Part shown: in pieces, positions 1 through 8,601 of the stretch
How positions within the stretch are numbered: the stretch's first letter is position 1
Layout: each line of letters opens with the position of its first letter
Assembly (NCBI GenBank): GCA_963719415.1
Contig: OY970383.1
Location: 1,054,001-1,118,000, forward strand
Source: JAPLIS01 sp963719415
Lineage (GTDB): Bacteria > Babelota > Babeliae > Babelales > Vermiphilaceae
DNA: 64,000 nucleotides
Direction of reading: 5' to 3'
Made by a program: the position numbers and the translations under genes
Notes under the pieces: model-generated
The model's input: the letters and a program-made list of their open reading frames with translations, nothing else
The model's database searches: none
What the model was told of the DNA's origin: nothing

Positions 1-390
1 CGATGGCAATACTCCTATAGGCGCCATTATTTGATATGCTTTGTTATCTCCAGCACCTTCACCAAGGTATTTTAATATATGTTCTGTCTGATCGTTATGA
101 ATAGCACAAGCAAGACGCATATTAACTAGAGCAAAGGCCTTATCCTGCTCCATAAGATTACGACGATGGGAACCTTTTACTCTATTCCATTGGGGATAGA
201 GAGCGTTTTCTCTTTCGGTGAATTTTTCATAATCGTTTTCGTTGTCAGCAACATATACAATATCAAGTGCGGCAAATAGGGGGGTAGTGCTCAGTAACAT
301 GTGTATTGCTAAAATAGGTATCGCAATAAGAGAGCAAGGGCTGTAGTTGAAAAATAGTAGTTTAAAATAGGATTTTTTGTTTGTTTTCAT
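1..390 (-). CDS. Secreted protein of unknown function, 3' end beyond window
   Basis: The minus strand is open from the ATG at 390 to the window edge, giving 130 codons without a stop. The product starts with a basic N-terminus and a long hydrophobic stretch (about residues 9-42) ending before Ala-Ala-Leu-Asp, which looks like a signal peptide or anchor. The rest is hydrophilic (KYLGEGAGDNKAYQ near the edge). I recognise no domain. The ATG lies one base after the stop of the upstream gene (392-949), so the two are probably co-transcribed. The C-terminus cannot be seen. Confidence 0.6.
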   Translation of the reverse strand, partial: MKTNKKSYFKLLFFNYSPCSLIAIPILAIHMLLSTTPLFAALDIVYVADNENDYEKFTERENALYPQWNRVKGSHRRNLMEQDKAFALVNMRLACAIHNDQTEHILKYLGEGAGDNKAYQIMAPIGVLPS

Positions 391-391
391 A

Positions 392-949
392 TTAAATGCA
401 CCCACTTGATAATACTGTCCAAGCCGTACCAACAAGTATGACGGTAACAGCGCTGAACCGAAAGGTATATTTAGTCATCCTATTATGGTTATTTTCAATT
501 GTCTGAAATATGTCATCCCAATTACTTTTTTCAGCAATTAATTGTGCTTGACGCTGTACCAGAACATTTCGCAATGCTTCAGTGGGTCTTACTGAAAATG
601 TGCTGATGTGATGAACTAGTTGCTTTGGTAGCGGATGATTAAGAGGTAGTTGTTCAGTTATATGCTGAGCATGAAAGTTAAGATTTTCTTGATCAATCAA
701 ATATATTGATTGATTTAAATCGTGAATTTTTACTGCTAATTCATTAGAGTTACGCTGCTGTTCTTTTTTTGCATGATGCATTCCTGCTTTACAGATTAGT
801 TTTTGAATTCCTAGGCTTGCTATTCCACCACTGAAAGATGCAGCAGCTACCGTCAAAGTAGCCTGAAGATTGCAATTGTCTTCTGATGGGTGAATTAGTT
901 GAGTAATAGCTAAAGCAGATAATAATAAATATTTATAGTTAAAAAGCAT
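392..949 (-). CDS. Small membrane/secreted protein, unknown function
   Basis: This 185-residue protein has an N-terminal hydrophobic segment (about 5-19) and a second one near the C-terminus (about 163-182), with a mostly helical, polar middle that could form a coiled coil. The topology suggests an envelope protein with both ends at the membrane, or a cleaved signal peptide plus a C-terminal anchor. It follows uppS (41-bp gap) and abuts the truncated gene at 1-390. No family was recognised. Confidence 0.55.
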   Translation of the reverse strand: MLFNYKYLLLSALAITQLIHPSEDNCNLQATLTVAAASFSGGIASLGIQKLICKAGMHHAKKEQQRNSNELAVKIHDLNQSIYLIDQENLNFHAQHITEQLPLNHPLPKQLVHHISTFSVRPTEALRNVLVQRQAQLIAEKSNWDDIFQTIENNHNRMTKYTFRFSAVTVILVGTAWTVLSSGCI

Positions 950-989
950 ATAAAATCTCGGGTAATTGTGTCTTTTCAGATTCAGAATG

Positions 990-1685
990 TTAAGCGCCGA
1001 AGTTTTTTTGACGGGATTCTAAGCTTTTTAATGCTTCAGCTAGATGAATCTCTGTGATATCAGGCCAGAGAGTTTCGGTAAAATAGAGCTCACTATAAGC
1101 AAGTTGATAGAGTAAAAAGTTACTTAATCGTTGATGGCCACCAGGCCTAATGACTAATTCTGGGTCAGGAATGTGAGATAGCCAGAGACTATTGGCAACA
1201 AGTTTTTCATCGATTTGATCTAAAGAGAGTTTATTGGTTGCAACCATATGAGCAATTTTTTTTACCCCGGCTACAATTTCTTGTCGGCCACCATAGCAAA
1301 ATAAGAAATTGACCGTTAGTTTTGTATTATGGGCTGTTTTTTGTTCTATATCAGCGCAAAGATCTACTAACTCTAGGGGAAATAATGATCGATCGCCAAT
1401 AAAAAGAATACGAATTCCTTTATTTATTAATTCTTGCAGAGTTCCATCTTTTTTAAAATAATTGATCATAAGATTGAATATATACTTTTTTTCTTCAAAT
1501 GATCGTTTAAAATTTTCTATAGAAAAGGTATAAAGAGATAGATAGGAGATAGAATTTTTTAGGCAAAAATCTACGGTACGCTCTACCGCACTAAGGCCTT
1601 CTTTGTGACCGAGTGATGTTGGTAAACTACGTTTTTTCGCCCATCGTCTATTGCCATCCATCATGCAAGCAAGATGTTTAATCAT
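990..1685 (-). CDS. uppS: Isoprenyl transferase (undecaprenyl diphosphate synthase)
   Basis: Cis-prenyltransferase that condenses isopentenyl diphosphate onto farnesyl diphosphate to make the C55 carrier lipid for peptidoglycan and other envelope polymers. The N-terminus carries the signature MDGNRRWAKK with catalytic Asp10, and the C-terminal part has the substrate-binding segment RPGGHQRLSNFLLYQLAYSE (near residues 180-200). The length, 231 residues, is normal for the family. The start ATG overlaps the 3' end of the upstream membrane-protein gene by 8 bp, indicating translational coupling. In many bacteria uppS precedes cdsA; here the neighbour is upstream and shows no CdsA signature. Confidence 0.95.
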   Translation of the reverse strand: MIKHLACMMDGNRRWAKKRSLPTSLGHKEGLSAVERTVDFCLKNSISYLSLYTFSIENFKRSFEEKKYIFNLMINYFKKDGTLQELINKGIRILFIGDRSLFPLELVDLCADIEQKTAHNTKLTVNFLFCYGGRQEIVAGVKKIAHMVATNKLSLDQIDEKLVANSLWLSHIPDPELVIRPGGHQRLSNFLLYQLAYSELYFTETLWPDITEIHLAEALKSLESRQKNFGA

Positions 1686-2502
1686 GTTTTTTTATTGGTA
1701 ATAAAGTAAGAAGAGATTTTTTTAGCTGGGTATTGTATGTGTTTATATTGTTAGCTATAGAGTCAGCTATAGAGGTAACAACAGAGTAGGCGCATGTCAT
1801 GGCTAGGGCAAAACAGAGACGTTCAACAAAAGCAATGGGAATAAGGTTAATCCATAGCGCAGATGGCATAGGCTTGGTATAGAGCCATATGACAGAGCCA
1901 AGAGCATGAACAGTATATGTACACCCCAGAGCTTGGAGAAATACAGAGTGAAAAGCTGCTCGAGAGAAAGCTGTTTGAGGAATTAGTGATGCGCAATAGA
2001 TAGCAATAGGAATGAGCCACAATAATGCGTAGGAAAAAGCAGATGCACCAATAAGGGGGTGTAGGCCAAAAAGAAGCATGCAGGTTGCTGGTATACCAAG
2101 TCGAATAAGGGCTGCCAAATAGAAATTCCAAGAGTATGAACTCCAGTATAATGATCCAGCCAGCGTAGGAAAATAGAGCGTAGAGAGATATAATGCAGGT
2201 ATAGAAAACAAAACAGATTCAGCTGTAAAGAAAGGCATTGTTACAAAAGTTCCCGTCATAAAAAATTTTTTCACTATAGCAATAATAGATACTAAAATGG
2301 TGCCAGAAAGACCAAAAATGGGCAATAATAGTTGTTTGGCTGAAAAAAACTTAAAATAAGAACCGACTACCCAGCTTGTTTTAAATGTCGGAAGAAGAGC
2401 AATACCCAGAGCGGTGATTATGGATGCAGCGGTTGATAGTTTTCTGGTTGATGGGCTTGTTGGCGATAATTTGTTGGATTTTTTACCCTTATCTAGCATC
2501 AT
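1678..2502 (-). CDS. Polytopic membrane protein, unknown function
   Basis: A 274-residue protein with six or seven predicted transmembrane helices (roughly 22-41, 58-77, 95-111, 128-147, 153-174, 187-209 and 220-242) and short charged termini. The helices contain prolines and small residues, as in transporters or ECF S-components, but no diagnostic motif was seen. It overlaps uppS by 8 bp, so a link with envelope lipids is possible. I considered phosphatidate cytidylyltransferase because of the uppS linkage, but the conserved C-terminal CdsA motif is absent. Confidence 0.7.
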   Translation of the reverse strand: MMLDKGKKSNKLSPTSPSTRKLSTAASIITALGIALLPTFKTSWVVGSYFKFFSAKQLLLPIFGLSGTILVSIIAIVKKFFMTGTFVTMPFFTAESVLFSIPALYLSTLYFPTLAGSLYWSSYSWNFYLAALIRLGIPATCMLLFGLHPLIGASAFSYALLWLIPIAIYCASLIPQTAFSRAAFHSVFLQALGCTYTVHALGSVIWLYTKPMPSALWINLIPIAFVERLCFALAMTCAYSVVTSIADSIANNINTYNTQLKKSLLTLLPIKKHD

Positions 2503-2584
2503 ATACTTTTATACCCCTATTATTATATTATTATATTCGTTATCATGATAATTATTATATTTAGTTTATCAGAGAAGAAAAATT

Positions 2585-3250
2585 ATGAAATACAAAGCTA
2601 TTATTTTTGATATGGATGGCACCATTATTGATACTGATCATATATGGGAGCATGCTACGGAACAGGTATTGCAACGGTATAGCACTATTGATATAACGGT
2701 TGAAAAAAGGGCTGAAATTCGTAGAGCCATAGCTGGTCTTAATAATGCCAAGGCATGCCAATTAATTATAGACATGTTTGCTTTTCCTATTTCTCTTGAT
2801 GAATTAATGAGAGAAAAATCGCTTTTAGCTCATGATTTATACGTCCAACAGGTGAGATTTATGCATGGTTTTATTGATTTTCATAATAAAATAAGAACCT
2901 ATAATATAAAAACAGCTGTTGCCACTAATGCAGAAAGAGAGACGGTACATATTACAGATCAAAAATTGAATCTGAAGCAGTTTTTTGGAGAACATATATA
3001 TTCTATTTCTGATGTTAATAACATAGGAAAGCCTTCTCCTATAATTTATCTTCATGCAGCACAGCAAATAGGAGTGGATCCAGCAGAATGTGTAGCCATA
3101 GAAGATTCAGCTCATGGCATTCAGGCTGCTCAGATAGCCGGTATGTATTGCATAGGCTTTAATGGCACAGGCAAAAGAGATCAGGTGCAAAAATCGCACG
3201 TTATAGTAGATGCATATCATGCTATAGATGTAGAAAATTTGTTTAGATAA
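2585..3250 (+). CDS. HAD-superfamily hydrolase, beta-phosphoglucomutase/phosphatase-like
   Basis: A 221-residue haloacid-dehalogenase-type phosphohydrolase. Motif I is FDMDGT, with nucleophile Asp9 and acid/base Asp11; motif II is the Thr in VATNAE (about 115); motif III is the Lys of GKPSP (about 142); motif IV is the acidic pair in IEDSAHG (about 170). A helical cap follows motif I, as in the PGMB/Gph subfamily. Likely substrates are small sugar phosphates or phosphoglycolate; the sequence does not fix which. It is a single gene, divergent from the uppS group and convergent with the ubiquitin-like gene. Confidence 0.88.
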   Translation: MKYKAIIFDMDGTIIDTDHIWEHATEQVLQRYSTIDITVEKRAEIRRAIAGLNNAKACQLIIDMFAFPISLDELMREKSLLAHDLYVQQVRFMHGFIDFHNKIRTYNIKTAVATNAERETVHITDQKLNLKQFFGEHIYSISDVNNIGKPSPIIYLHAAQQIGVDPAECVAIEDSAHGIQAAQIAGMYCIGFNGTGKRDQVQKSHVIVDAYHAIDVENLFR

Positions 3251-3268
3251 AAAATTTATATTTATTTT

Positions 3269-3607
3269 TCAGATTTTAATATCATATACAAATATTTCTT
3301 TACCTAGAGCGTTATGTTGCATTATTCTTTCGACTAGAGATGCGTCTGGTATTGAGTTTCCCTCGGGTGTTCTGTATATTTGTTGTTGGACAGGAATAGC
3401 AGTTAGCCGAGCAACTTTTTTTTTAACAACTTCAAAGGTGTCTTTTTCATTAATATCAAATATAGCGATACCAGCATGATATGGATTAAATATTCTTATA
3501 GTAACTGTTTCATTCTCAATTTTTGCTTCTACATCTGCGCAGAGAGAGATGCTAGGTATGTTTACTGCAGCGATAATAAACAATATCTGTTTTTTTATTT
3601 TATTCAT
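3269..3607 (-). CDS. Exported ubiquitin-like (beta-grasp) protein 1
   Basis: A 112-residue protein with a signal peptide (about 1-24, ending SLCADVEA). The mature part resembles ubiquitin over its central half: the order of DTFEVVKKKVARLTAIPVQQ, then a Y/F strand, then EGNSIPDASLV parallels ubiquitin [20 protein letters not shown], then QRLIF, then GKQLEDGRTL. The C-terminus (FVYDIKI) has no Gly-Gly, so it is unlikely to be conjugated like ubiquitin. A paralogue with the same MNKIKK start lies at 6561-6932. The two flank an exported ATP-grasp ligase and an exported oxygenase on the same strand. A mimic or binder of host ubiquitin machinery is a reasonable inference, not shown. Confidence 0.6.
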   Translation of the reverse strand: MNKIKKQILFIIAAVNIPSISLCADVEAKIENETVTIRIFNPYHAGIAIFDINEKDTFEVVKKKVARLTAIPVQQQIYRTPEGNSIPDASLVERIMQHNALGKEIFVYDIKI

Positions 3608-3761
3608 AAGAGACTTTCCCTTGTTTAGTAGCTTTTAAATATATAACAATTATTTGCATATATTATCAGGACTTACGCTAATTGCATAATTTAGTATTTA
3701 TACCAAACGGCTAACAATTACTAAAAAATAGTTATTTGCGCTCGAGATAACCAATTTTTTT

Positions 3762-3785
3762 AGCGGGCCCCTGCAGGGGCCCGCT
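3762..3785. repeat. 24-bp perfect GC-rich palindrome in intergenic spacer
   Basis: Between the ubiquitin-like gene and the ATP-grasp gene (3608-3892) lies a perfect self-complementary 24-mer, AGCGGGCCCCTG plus its mirror half, centred on CTGCAG. It would form a very stable hairpin or cruciform in an otherwise AT-rich region. A second GC-rich patch follows to about 3860. Similar GCAGGGG-centred patches occur at 17.95, 25.57 and 55.47 kb, so this belongs to a dispersed family. There is no gene in this spacer. Confidence 0.8.
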
Positions 3786-3892
3786 TCTACTTTTCTCCGG
3801 TTATCGGGGGGGCGAAAAAGCTTAATCTAAGTTCAGGGCCCTCGTCGTTTACGATGGGGTAAAAGATTGCGGTTTGGTATTACTATTAACTA

Positions 3893-5224
3893 TTATTCAA
3901 TAGTTACTGCTTGTGCTAAACGAGAAGTAAGCTCTTTTAATGCTTTATCTAATTCAGCTGCATTATCAGCGTTACGTACCATAATATGACCTAGATAATC
4001 AGCGTTGTCATGAATATCGGTGACTACTATATCACCAACTTTTTTTGACCATACTAATTCAATTACTTCACTGGTACCGTGCATTTTTGTTGTCAAATCA
4101 GGTAGATTTGTAATAACACCTGCTTTAGGTGCTTCTATGCGACGTAATCCTACATAATAATTCCGTTTAAGAGCAAAGTTGGTGATTGGTTGACCAATTC
4201 TTGAATGCATCCAGAATAACCATGGATTAAAGTTATCAAAAGCAAGTTGAGCAGCATCCCAAATATGCATACCTGCAGGTCTTAAGTTTGGTTCAACAGC
4301 CATGATGCTATTTTGTTTTGTTACAAAAATTTCATTATGGTATGCTCCGCCGAATGCTCCACATAAATCCGCCATAAAACGACCAGCGGCCAATTTTTTA
4401 GCAGTCATTTCTGCCGATTCAGGAGCAGGTAGGATAAATTGAATTTCTCCTCTGCCGCCACAAGGGTAAATAGCGGTATCTTTTAGTGTTAACCAGGTAT
4501 AATCACCTATCGCATCACAACTATATTCTTGCGCTCCTAACACTAATTCTTCAACGAGGATACCGCCTGTTTTATATTTTTCAACTTCTGACCAAGCAGA
4601 ATCACATTCTTGTAATGATTCAACGCTGAGGCATCCGCGATTATTGCCTTCTTGGCATGGTTTAATAAATAGACCATCAGGATATGTATTAAATAGACTT
4701 ACTAATTCTTCTTTTGAATTGATTCTTGTAGAAAAAAGAGGTCTATAAGAAGGGGGTAGATTGCTTGCTTCACTTTCGCGTGATCTAAATACGCCTTTAT
4801 CAAGACCAGCGCCAACCAGTTCAGGGTTTGCTCCTGGTAATTTCAAGGTATGAGCAAGTACAGAACCAAGCTGAGTTCCTTGATCAGAGAAAGGGAGTAC
4901 GGCAATAATTTTTACTGATAAAGTTTCACATTGATTGATGACCTGATCTGCTAATTCTTGTTTTGCATCAAGGCTTGTATCAATAACATAATCGGCGACT
5001 AAAAAGTCTTCTGCGCTTGGTGACTGTTTGCATAAAACTGTTTTAGCGCCAAAATATTCAGCCGCGTATGCTCTTATTTTGCCAACATCATATATGCGTG
5101 TATTATTATAGCCGACCAAAATTATTGCTTTTTGGTTTTCTATTTTTTGGTTTTCAAGTGCGTATGCCTGACATGCTAATATAAAAACGTTAAAATATAT
5201 TAATTTTTTTAAAAAATTTTTCAT
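3893..5224 (-). CDS. Exported ATP-grasp ligase (amino-acid ligase type)
   Basis: A 443-residue protein. After a hydrophobic N-terminus (about 4-22) that looks like a signal peptide comes a Rossmann-like pre-ATP-grasp domain, then an ATP-grasp domain: DGLFIKPCQEGNNRG (about 190-204) is the nucleotide-binding lysine region, GGILVEELVLGAQEYSCDAI carries the adenine-contact and acidic residues, and HNEIFV with EPNLRPAG supplies the Mg2+-binding Glu/Asn. This arrangement is typical of BacD/carnosine-synthase-like enzymes that join amino acids with ATP. The gene lies 123 bp downstream of an oxygenase of the amino-acid hydroxylase type, suggesting a two-step modified dipeptide pathway. The odd point is the signal peptide: ATP is not available in the periplasm, so the enzyme may act in the host. 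Confidence 0.75.
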   Translation of the reverse strand: MKNFLKKLIYFNVFILACQAYALENQKIENQKAIILVGYNNTRIYDVGKIRAYAAEYFGAKTVLCKQSPSAEDFLVADYVIDTSLDAKQELADQVINQCETLSVKIIAVLPFSDQGTQLGSVLAHTLKLPGANPELVGAGLDKGVFRSRESEASNLPPSYRPLFSTRINSKEELVSLFNTYPDGLFIKPCQEGNNRGCLSVESLQECDSAWSEVEKYKTGGILVEELVLGAQEYSCDAIGDYTWLTLKDTAIYPCGGRGEIQFILPAPESAEMTAKKLAAGRFMADLCGAFGGAYHNEIFVTKQNSIMAVEPNLRPAGMHIWDAAQLAFDNFNPWLFWMHSRIGQPITNFALKRNYYVGLRRIEAPKAGVITNLPDLTTKMHGTSEVIELVWSKKVGDIVVTDIHDNADYLGHIMVRNADNAAELDKALKELTSRLAQAVTIE

Positions 5225-5347
5225 GACTTTCCCTTAATAACAACTATCTTTTATATATTATTTTATGAAATCGTATTAATTATGCTTGATTATCTATACC
5301 AATGTGTAATGCCACCAACTTATGGGCAGGGGGCTAATAGACTTGGT

Positions 5348-6478
5348 TTAGTTAAGCATAATATAACATCGCTGTAGCCATCTCCAATTATCAAAATCAA
5401 TAACGAATGAATCTCTCGAATGCATCACCTCCCAATTATTAAATAATAATAGATCTCCCGATTTGAAGGTAATTTTTGTAGCATAATTTTTTTTAAAACT
5501 ATCGTTTTTAACTATATTTCTTAGATAGTCGACAATACTTTGGGAAGTTTCTGTTGTTCCAGATACCCTGCCATCATTGGCATTAAATCTAAAAAGCGTT
5601 TTATTATTAGTAGTGATATTGGTATCGATATTAGTATTAGTAGCCAAAATGGGTAGTGTAGCCTCCATAACGGTATCTTTAAAACTTGGACCAGTTTTCA
5701 TAATAAATTCTGGTTTTTTCATAGTATCAAGTAGCTCTTGCCAGGTTAAAGTTGGGTGGGGATTGGTTTTAAGATAGTCCAAAAGTGCATCGAGAAAAAT
5801 AAGTCGTGTTGCAACTTTTGGATCGCCCCGCAAACAGAGTAAAGCTAAATATTTAGGAGGAGGACTTTGATAAACATTTTCTGTGTGAAATTCAAAAGGA
5901 ATCTCTGATCCTAAACTAGAAGCTTTTTTTTTGTTTATATCGTCAACAGGAATAATCTGATTGATATAAGTGCCATCTTTTTCATTTTCATCAAAACCAG
6001 GATAAGCATTAAAAAAATTACATAATCCTAACAACACAGTTTCAGAGACATATCCTTTTGCACGATCGTTAAATATCTCATTGCCATCAATAGAATAAGT
6101 TTTAGCGGGAGGTCTATTTCCATTTTTTGGCGTTGGCGGAATATATGAATCTATCGGCATATTATGAATAATAAGCATAGTAGGTTCATTGTTAGAACGC
6201 ATAGTAGATAGCAATTCTTTTAGGTCATCAGGTAAAATAGAAAAAAGAAGTTTTTCCGCTGCATGTCGACATGATTCCCAGTTTTTATACGGATCAATTG
6301 TGCTATTTTTTAGCAAATCATTTAACTGTTGGGAGCATGATAAAGGAAGTGTATATTCTATTTTTTTATGTGAACCTATAGTTTCAATATTGATATGGGT
6401 TGCATTTGTAGAGAGAGTAGAGCAAAAGAATAATATAAAAAAAAGTTTATCAAATTGTGTCATATTAAATTGCATCAT
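5348..6478 (-). CDS. Exported Fe(II)/2-oxoglutarate oxygenase, TauD/clavaminate-synthase-like
   Basis: A 376-residue protein with an N-terminal hydrophobic segment (about 10-26) resembling a signal peptide. The core has the proximal metal ligands in FHTEN (His-x-Glu), followed by YLALLCLRGDP as in L-asparagine oxygenase, VioC and clavaminate synthase. The distal His lies in GDLLLFNNWEVMHSRD, and an Arg for 2-oxoglutarate follows in WRWLQRCYI near the C-terminus. Such enzymes hydroxylate free or carrier-bound amino acids. A low-complexity Thr/Asn stretch sits around residues 280-295. The gene is upstream of the ATP-grasp gene on the same strand. The substrate is unknown. Confidence 0.78.
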   Translation of the reverse strand: MMQFNMTQFDKLFFILFFCSTLSTNATHINIETIGSHKKIEYTLPLSCSQQLNDLLKNSTIDPYKNWESCRHAAEKLLFSILPDDLKELLSTMRSNNEPTMLIIHNMPIDSYIPPTPKNGNRPPAKTYSIDGNEIFNDRAKGYVSETVLLGLCNFFNAYPGFDENEKDGTYINQIIPVDDINKKKASSLGSEIPFEFHTENVYQSPPPKYLALLCLRGDPKVATRLIFLDALLDYLKTNPHPTLTWQELLDTMKKPEFIMKTGPSFKDTVMEATLPILATNTNIDTNITTNNKTLFRFNANDGRVSGTTETSQSIVDYLRNIVKNDSFKKNYATKITFKSGDLLLFNNWEVMHSRDSFVIDFDNWRWLQRCYIMLN

Positions 6479-6560
6479 TAAGTACCTTTTTTTTTAATAT
6501 ACTTATTTTGTTTAAATAAATTTTATTTAATACGCGCGTATTAATACACGAATAAGATAA

Positions 6561-6932
6561 CTATTGCGGTTGTTGTTGATGTAATACCAAATTATTGTTA
6601 TAGCGAGATGCTATTAATGCTTTTACGAGATCAGCTGGGGGCACTTCTTTTCCATCAGTATACGTAAATATTTGTTTTTCTACGGGAATTTTTGTTAAAT
6701 CCTCCAAGTCCTTTAGAACAGCAGCAAGCTTCTCTCTAGGAGCAACAGTAAAAGCAACGGATTCGAGTTCGCCTAAGTTGGTAGCTTCTAGTTTTACCCA
6801 AACATATGTTTGTTGATCTACTCCATGATCGCTAAAACGTTCGTTAAGATCTGGTTGTTCTCCGCAGAACGATAGGCCTGTTATGTTTGCAGCAACCATG
6901 AGACACGATATCTTTTTTTTTATTTTATTCAT
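6561..6932 (-). CDS. Exported ubiquitin-like (beta-grasp) protein 2
   Basis: A 123-residue paralogue of the protein at 3269-3607. It shares the MNKIKKKI signal-peptide start and a central ubiquitin-like pattern: REKLAAVLKDLEDLTKIPVE, then KQIF, then DGKEVPPADLV, matching the helix, the IPxxQ turn and the following strands of ubiquitin. The C-terminal tail is Gln-rich (HQQQPQ) with no di-Gly. It is the first gene of the minus-strand group Ubl2, oxygenase, ATP-grasp, Ubl1, and is divergent from the symporter gene. The fold call rests on pattern similarity only. Confidence 0.55.
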   Translation of the reverse strand: MNKIKKKISCLMVAANITGLSFCGEQPDLNERFSDHGVDQQTYVWVKLEATNLGELESVAFTVAPREKLAAVLKDLEDLTKIPVEKQIFTYTDGKEVPPADLVKALIASRYNNNLVLHQQQPQ

Positions 6933-7134
6933 AAAAAAATCCCACTTTTTTTTAATAATTTTTTAAATCTATAACGATTATTGATATATAATATATACTG
7001 TATTATGGCAAGAAAATTTTTTGATAAAAAATAAGAACATTTTTTTGTTTTTTTAAATTGTGGATATTAAAATTACTGGTAGTTGCTCAATAATTATTTA
7101 TAATATTGATGGTCTTTTGTTAATAGGATTTGTT

Positions 7135-8535
7135 ATGGATTTAGTTTTTTTTCTTATATTATTATCTGTTTTTATTGCAATTTATTCAGTATTGGGTTGG
7201 TATGCTTCAAAAGATGTTAAGAATATTTCCGATTATTTTTTAGCCGGAAGAAATTTAGGAGTTCTTTCAGTCACTTCCGGACTTCTTGCAACCCAGATTG
7301 GTGGCGGTACGCTATTGGGAACGGCCAGCTTAGCTTATGATTCGGGATTTTTTGGCTTAGTTTATAGTCTTGGCATGGTTACTGGTCTTTTTATATTAAG
7401 CACGGGGGTTGCAGCGCGTTTACGATCATTTAATATTGCAACAACGGCAGAATTGTTTGAAGTAGGCTATGGTTCTCTTGTTTTAAAAAAGTGGGCATCC
7501 TTTCTTTCTATCATTACGCTTTCAGGTATTCTGGTGAGTCAGATAGTCGCTTCTAAGGCATTACTCGCTGGTATTGGCATTAATTATGAATCAGTTTTTT
7601 TAATTTTTTGGTTTTTTATTATAGCGCATACGGTGATAGGGGGCTTAGAAACAGTTATCATTGTAGAAACATATCAAGTCTTTTTTATATTTTTAACATT
7701 TCTGGGTATCTTTTTATATTGTATGGGGCTTGAGTTGTCAGCGCTTGGGTTTCCAGCGCTTAAGCAGATTAATATTATTTCGGTACTCATGAATGTTCAA
7801 AAAACTACTTTTGTTAATGAGGCTATTTCTTTTCCATACTATATATCAGCTTTTATTATTACTGCTTGTTTTGTTTTAATAGAACAAGACATAGCACAAA
7901 GATTTTTTGCAGCTCGCACTCGGTTAGTTGCTACGGTATCAGCCTTATGTGCAGGGATATTGTTAATTTTATTCTCTTGTATTCCTATCTATTTTGGCAT
8001 GAAAGCACGTTTACTGGGACTACCTATTACTCCTGATATTAATCCGCTTATGCCGGTTATTAGTATATTAACTAATGATTTTGTCGTTATGCTAGCAACC
8101 TGTGGTGTTATAGCAGCGATTTCTTCTACAGCTGATTCTTTGTTGTGTGCGATTAGTTCAAATCTTGCACAAGATTTTGATATGAGTTGGATTGGTATAC
8201 AGAAAGGGTTGCTTCAATCTAAAATTATTACATTATGTATTGGAATAACGTTATTGACCTCCTCGTATTTGGTTCCCTATACTATTATTGAAATAATAAT
8301 AAAAAGCTATGCGCTCTCTGTCAGTTGCTTATTTGTTCCCCTCGTATATGCTTATTATTCTGATATTTTAAAAAAACAGGCTGCTTATGGGGCAGTAATA
8401 GCAGGATTTATTGGGTTTATGAGCATACCTTTGATTGCCTATACTTATCCAGGTTGGTTTGTTCTTCTGCCAAAAGATCTTGTTCCTGTTTTTGTATCAT
8501 GTATAGGTTTTTTAATTGGGCATATGTTTTGCTAA
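7135..8535 (+). CDS. Sodium:solute symporter family (SSS) transporter
   Basis: An integral membrane symporter with about 13 hydrophobic helices. The family signature near the N-terminus, SDYFLAGRNLG followed by GLLATQIGGGTLLGTASLAYDSG, places it in the SSS (SLC5-like) family that imports solutes with Na+. I chose the ATG at 7135, preceded by AGGA and starting directly at helix 1, over a GTG 75 bases upstream; this gives 466 residues. The substrate cannot be named. Na+ coupling would fit the Na+-type ATPase membrane genes at 55.6-57.7 kb. Confidence 0.85.
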   Translation: MDLVFFLILLSVFIAIYSVLGWYASKDVKNISDYFLAGRNLGVLSVTSGLLATQIGGGTLLGTASLAYDSGFFGLVYSLGMVTGLFILSTGVAARLRSFNIATTAELFEVGYGSLVLKKWASFLSIITLSGILVSQIVASKALLAGIGINYESVFLIFWFFIIAHTVIGGLETVIIVETYQVFFIFLTFLGIFLYCMGLELSALGFPALKQINIISVLMNVQKTTFVNEAISFPYYISAFIITACFVLIEQDIAQRFFAARTRLVATVSALCAGILLILFSCIPIYFGMKARLLGLPITPDINPLMPVISILTNDFVVMLATCGVIAAISSTADSLLCAISSNLAQDFDMSWIGIQKGLLQSKIITLCIGITLLTSSYLVPYTIIEIIIKSYALSVSCLFVPLVYAYYSDILKKQAAYGAVIAGFIGFMSIPLIAYTYPGWFVLLPKDLVPVFVSCIGFLIGHMFC

Positions 8536-8601
8536 GTTATATAATAATAAAAATTTTCCATAAGAACTTTTTGGGTGAAACAATATAGGCGAAATAATAT
8601 A

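Noticed and set aside
1678..2502. CdsA (phosphatidate cytidylyltransferase) next to uppS
   Set aside because: The expected C-terminal CdsA signature with paired Asp residues is absent; kept as an unknown membrane protein.
2540..2551. TTATCATGATAA palindrome as operator before the HAD gene
   Set aside because: Short AT-rich palindromes are expected by chance at this base composition.
3269..3607. Conjugatable ubiquitin/MoaD-type modifier
   Set aside because: No C-terminal Gly-Gly and no E1-like gene nearby; only a ubiquitin-like fold is claimed.
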